In this document: positions 6,005 to 7,499 of the stretch, piece by piece
Layout: each line of letters starts with the position of its first letter
Numbering within the stretch: the stretch's first letter is position 1
Source: Planctomycetota bacterium
GTDB lineage: Bacteria; Planctomycetota; Phycisphaerae; WQYP01
Length of the DNA stretch: 7,499 nt
Reading direction: 5' to 3'
NCBI GenBank assembly: GCA_021826605.1
Contig: JAKAZF010000122.1
Span: 1 to 7,499 of the forward strand
Translations under genes and position numbers: made by a program
The notes under the pieces: model-generated
Told to the model about the DNA's origin: nothing
Seen by the model: the letters and a program-made list of their open reading frames with translations, nothing else
Database searches by the model: none

Positions 6005-6490
6005 TTATTGTTTATGGTCTTGTGGTGCATCACCTTCGTGCCGGGTTGGACGATTGGTACGTGATTGAATCGACTGACGGATTTTGGCCCACGGAATGCG
6101 TTCCAAAATCATCGGGGCAGCGGTTTGCACCACCGGCGCAACGCGCCGCCAGATACTGCCAGCCCCACCCTTGTGCTCATCGGCGGTGTTTTGCTGTGAT
6201 GGTGCAGCTTCAGATTTTGCCGCAGCCGATGGTTTTGAATGCCGGTTGGCGGCAATGGACGAGCGAAGGATATGCGACAGAAAAACCCAGATTTTTTTGG
6301 GTGACCCGGAAGCGAGCAAGCCCGCCGACAGCGCCGCGCCAACTGCGGCAAAAGGAAATCGCTGGACTAAATGGGTGATGGACAGGGCGGATTTGGTATG
6401 GTGAATCAGGCGGTCCACTCGGCCGTCGATATCAGCCAGACACTTATCGCGGCGTTGCTCGAGAGCCGTTATCTCATCATCAATTGACAT
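6005..6490 (-). CDS. Small hypothetical protein in the YqjK position of a yqjD-yqjE-yqjK-like set
   Basis: Function unknown. From the ATG at 6490 it is 161 aa. Residues 1-35 (MSIDDEITALEQRRDKCLAD onward) look helical and charged. A short hydrophobic segment follows (FPFAAVGAALSAGLLASG, 45-62) that could be a membrane anchor. A Ala/Ser/Pro/Lys-rich linker (about 85-107) leads to an amphipathic stretch IWRRVAPVVQTAAPMILERI (113-132) and a basic, polar tail. The start is chosen because CGGAGA lies just upstream and the family-like part begins here; the frame itself is open upstream to 6559 and beyond, because it overlaps the preceding gene. It overlaps that gene by 11 nt (6480-6490), so translation is probably coupled. 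By position and layout (helix, then a hydrophobic hairpin) it corresponds to YqjK, but I cannot claim sequence homology. Convergent with the fumarase gene. Confidence 0.7.
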   Translation of the reverse strand: MSIDDEITALEQRRDKCLADIDGRVDRLIHHTKSALSITHLVQRFPFAAVGAALSAGLLASGSPKKIWVFLSHILRSSIAANRHSKPSAAAKSEAAPSQQNTADEHKGGAGSIWRRVAPVVQTAAPMILERIPWAKIRQSIQSRTNRPTRHEGDAPQDHKQ

Positions 6491-6875
6491 GGGAATCTCC
6501 GGGAGATGATGGCTGGGTGTTTTTTTTCGCTCCGCCGCCAAATAATAATATTCCCGCACCGAGCAAAAAGTGCACTACCGCGTAAATGATGCATATCTGC
6601 CAGACCTGCAAAAACTTTTCAAGCACTCGGAAAATACCGACGTACAAAAATACCACGCCGAGCAGTAAGGCAATCACAGCAACGCCAACGAGGCACGCCC
6701 GAACCATGGCATCACGCGCGACTTTTGCACACCGCAGCGTAATTAACTGGACTTCAAGCTCAATAAGTTCTATCAGGTAGTGCAGGAGAGGCTTTGCGCC
6801 CGGTGGCGTACGCGCTTCCTGCGGGCCATCCGTCGTGGTGGCATCGCGACCATTAACTGAGCTTTCAGTAGTCAA
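6480..6875 (-). CDS. YqjE-like two-TM protein of the phage-holin superfamily III (DUF1469 type)
   Basis: Small inner-membrane protein of 131 aa. A polar, disordered-looking N-terminus (1-27) is followed by an amphipathic helix LLHYLIELIELEVQLITLRCAKVARDA (30-56), then two membrane helices, CLVGVAVIALLLGVVFLYVGIF (61-82) and WQICIIYAVVHFLLGAGILLFG (92-113), and a short Lys/Gly/Ser tail. This layout is that of YqjE / 'Actinobacterial holin-X, superfamily III' proteins, which despite the name are chromosomal and not known as lysis proteins. The start is a TTG at 6875: AGGGGA lies eight bases upstream, an in-frame stop (TAG) occurs five codons upstream, and the next Met is at residue 57 inside the helix region, so no better start exists. 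Gene order after a DUF883 protein matches E. coli yqjD-yqjE. Confidence 0.78.
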   Translation of the reverse strand: MTTESSVNGRDATTTDGPQEARTPPGAKPLLHYLIELIELEVQLITLRCAKVARDAMVRACLVGVAVIALLLGVVFLYVGIFRVLEKFLQVWQICIIYAVVHFLLGAGILLFGGGAKKNTQPSSPGDSHVN

Positions 6876-6883
6876 AAAAACGT

Positions 6884-6889
6884 TCCCCT
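6884..6889 (-). promoter_or_regulatory. Ribosome-binding site that decides a TTG start
   Basis: The minus strand reads AGGGGA here, eight bases before TTG at 6875. Since an in-frame TAG lies at 6890-6888 and no ATG or GTG is available nearby, this site is the main support for the TTG start of the YqjE-like gene. Confidence 0.6.
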
Positions 6890-6996
6890 ACGCACGGACA
6901 CCCGGCGCTCAAAGACCATCATGGAATCACATTTGAGCATCCAAGGGCATCGCCGCTGGCGTACCATCATATGTTACAGCCACCACCCATCAACCG

Positions 6997-7317
6997 TCAG
7001 CGACTGCGACCGAGCAACACACCCAGCGCCAACCCCGCACCGGCAGCAATCGCAATGGCCTTGTAAGGATTTTTCCGCACGTATGTCAGGACCGCTGCCT
7101 GCGTGTTGTCCACCCGCTCATGGAGCACTTCCTGTTTGCCGTGGACCCATTCAGCGGCGCGGCCCTTCACATCGCCGGCGTAATCGGCGGCAACTTTGGT
7201 GGCCTCCGAAGCCAAATCCTTCAGGGCGTTTTTGGCGGCGATGTACTTGCCGCGCAATTCGGCCTCGGTCATCTGGTGATTTTCCGTCAGTTCAGGGGAT
7301 GATGTATGTTCAGACAT
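6997..7317 (-). CDS. DUF883 / ElaB-YqjD family tail-anchored protein
   Basis: A 106-aa protein with the family's layout: a polar N-terminus, a long Ala/Lys/Glu-rich helix (residues 17-80: LRGKYIAAKNALKDLASEAT, then KVAADYAGDVKGRAAEWV), the conserved RKNPYKAIAIAAGAGLALGVLLGRSR end (81-106), that is R-x-NP followed by a Gly/Ala-rich C-terminal membrane helix and a basic cap. E. coli YqjD and ElaB are inner-membrane proteins anchored this way; YqjD has been reported to bind ribosomes in stationary phase. Whether this one does is unknown. The ATG at 7317 has AAGGAG (7325-7330) seven bases upstream; the frame is open to 7365, but those earlier Met codons lack such a site. First gene of the three-gene set, 121 nt from the next gene, with a promoter-like sequence upstream. 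Confidence 0.88.
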   Translation of the reverse strand: MSEHTSSPELTENHQMTEAELRGKYIAAKNALKDLASEATKVAADYAGDVKGRAAEWVHGKQEVLHERVDNTQAAVLTYVRKNPYKAIAIAAGAGLALGVLLGRSR

Positions 7318-7330
7318 CGTGAAACTCCTT

Positions 7331-7499
7331 AAAAAAGTAGACTTACCCGTACAGGGCATCATCAATTTCTTCTATAACAATTTATGCACATTGGTGCGCT
7401 GAAATCAAGAAAAAAATTCAGGATTTTTAATTCGCCGCGCGGCCATCTTCGGCCTGGGAGCCTGTCCGAGTAATGGCAGAGCTGCGATGTGCCGGAAAT
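7331..7499. other. Upstream region of the DUF883 set, no gene called
   Basis: Besides the promoter candidate I see no supportable gene. Two minus-strand frames run in from the right edge and stop at 7427 and a little further on; either could be the C-terminus of an upstream gene, but about 24-31 codons without a recognisable motif are not enough to decide. Confidence 0.4.
7381..7408 (-). promoter_or_regulatory. Putative promoter of the DUF883 gene set
   Basis: On the minus strand TTGATT (7408-7403) and CATAAA (7386-7381) are 16 nt apart, each matching consensus at four of six positions. The spacer contains a small dyad, GCAC (7386-7389) and GTGC (7394-7397). An A/T-rich inverted repeat (AAAAAT/ATTTTT around 7416-7432) lies just upstream and may act as an UP-like element. 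The leader would be about 55-60 nt. Confidence 0.35.

Noticed and set aside
6022..6404. Plus-strand frames of 106-118 codons opposite the YqjK-like gene
   Set aside because: The minus-strand frame has a ribosome-binding site, operon context and a coherent hydrophobic segment; the plus-strand translations look like random Arg/Pro/Ala-rich shadow sequence.
6480..6875. Reading the holin-superfamily gene as part of a prophage lysis cassette
   Set aside because: No endolysin, spanin or other phage gene is nearby, and the order with DUF883 matches the chromosomal yqjD-yqjE arrangement.

Overview
The window looks like chromosomal DNA of a planctomycete, most likely of the Phycisphaerae type. Three things point that way: a XylR-type regulator (LacI-like sensor fused to an AraC helix-turn-helix) next to a gene starting with a GFTLVE prepilin leader, a coiled-coil lipoprotein of a kind I associate with planctomycetes, and moderate GC with scattered single-gene housekeeping units. 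This assignment is an inference from protein style; Verrucomicrobiota or Lentisphaerota are the alternatives. I see no IS element, CRISPR array, tRNA or rRNA.

Left part (1-2365, minus strand). Transcription runs from nadD (NAD biosynthesis) into the XylR/AraC-type regulator after 35 nt and stops at a clear rho-independent hairpin (about 417-446). Next comes a 362-nt non-coding stretch rich in inverted repeats, with a promoter-like TTGACG box inside a dyad. After it, the first 23 codons of a prepilin-like protein run off the left edge, preceded by a perfect AGGAGG ribosome-binding site. The sugar-type regulator may control the pilin-like gene.

Middle part (2432-5995, plus strand). Divergent from nadD lie a PduO-type cob(I)alamin adenosyltransferase, a ClpP peptidase with an intact Ser-His-Asp triad, a lipoprotein of unknown function and a class II fumarase (aspartase superfamily). 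All face the same way with gaps of 33-79 nt, so they could be one transcript, although their functions are unrelated. The fumarase ends in a hairpin that pairs its last codons just before the stop.

Right part (6005-7317, minus strand). Converging on the fumarase with only 9 nt between stop codons is a three-gene set: a DUF883/YqjD-like tail-anchored protein, a YqjE-like two-TM holin-superfamily protein with a TTG start, and a small protein in the position of YqjK. This matches the enterobacterial yqjD-yqjE-yqjK order. The last two genes overlap by 11 nt, and an A8 run sits just before the overlap. A promoter-like sequence lies upstream of the first gene.

I did not find a convincing wholly new system. 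The best leads are the structured region before the prepilin gene and its possible control by the neighbouring regulator, the YqjDEK-like set with its A8 overlap, and the unknown lipoprotein.
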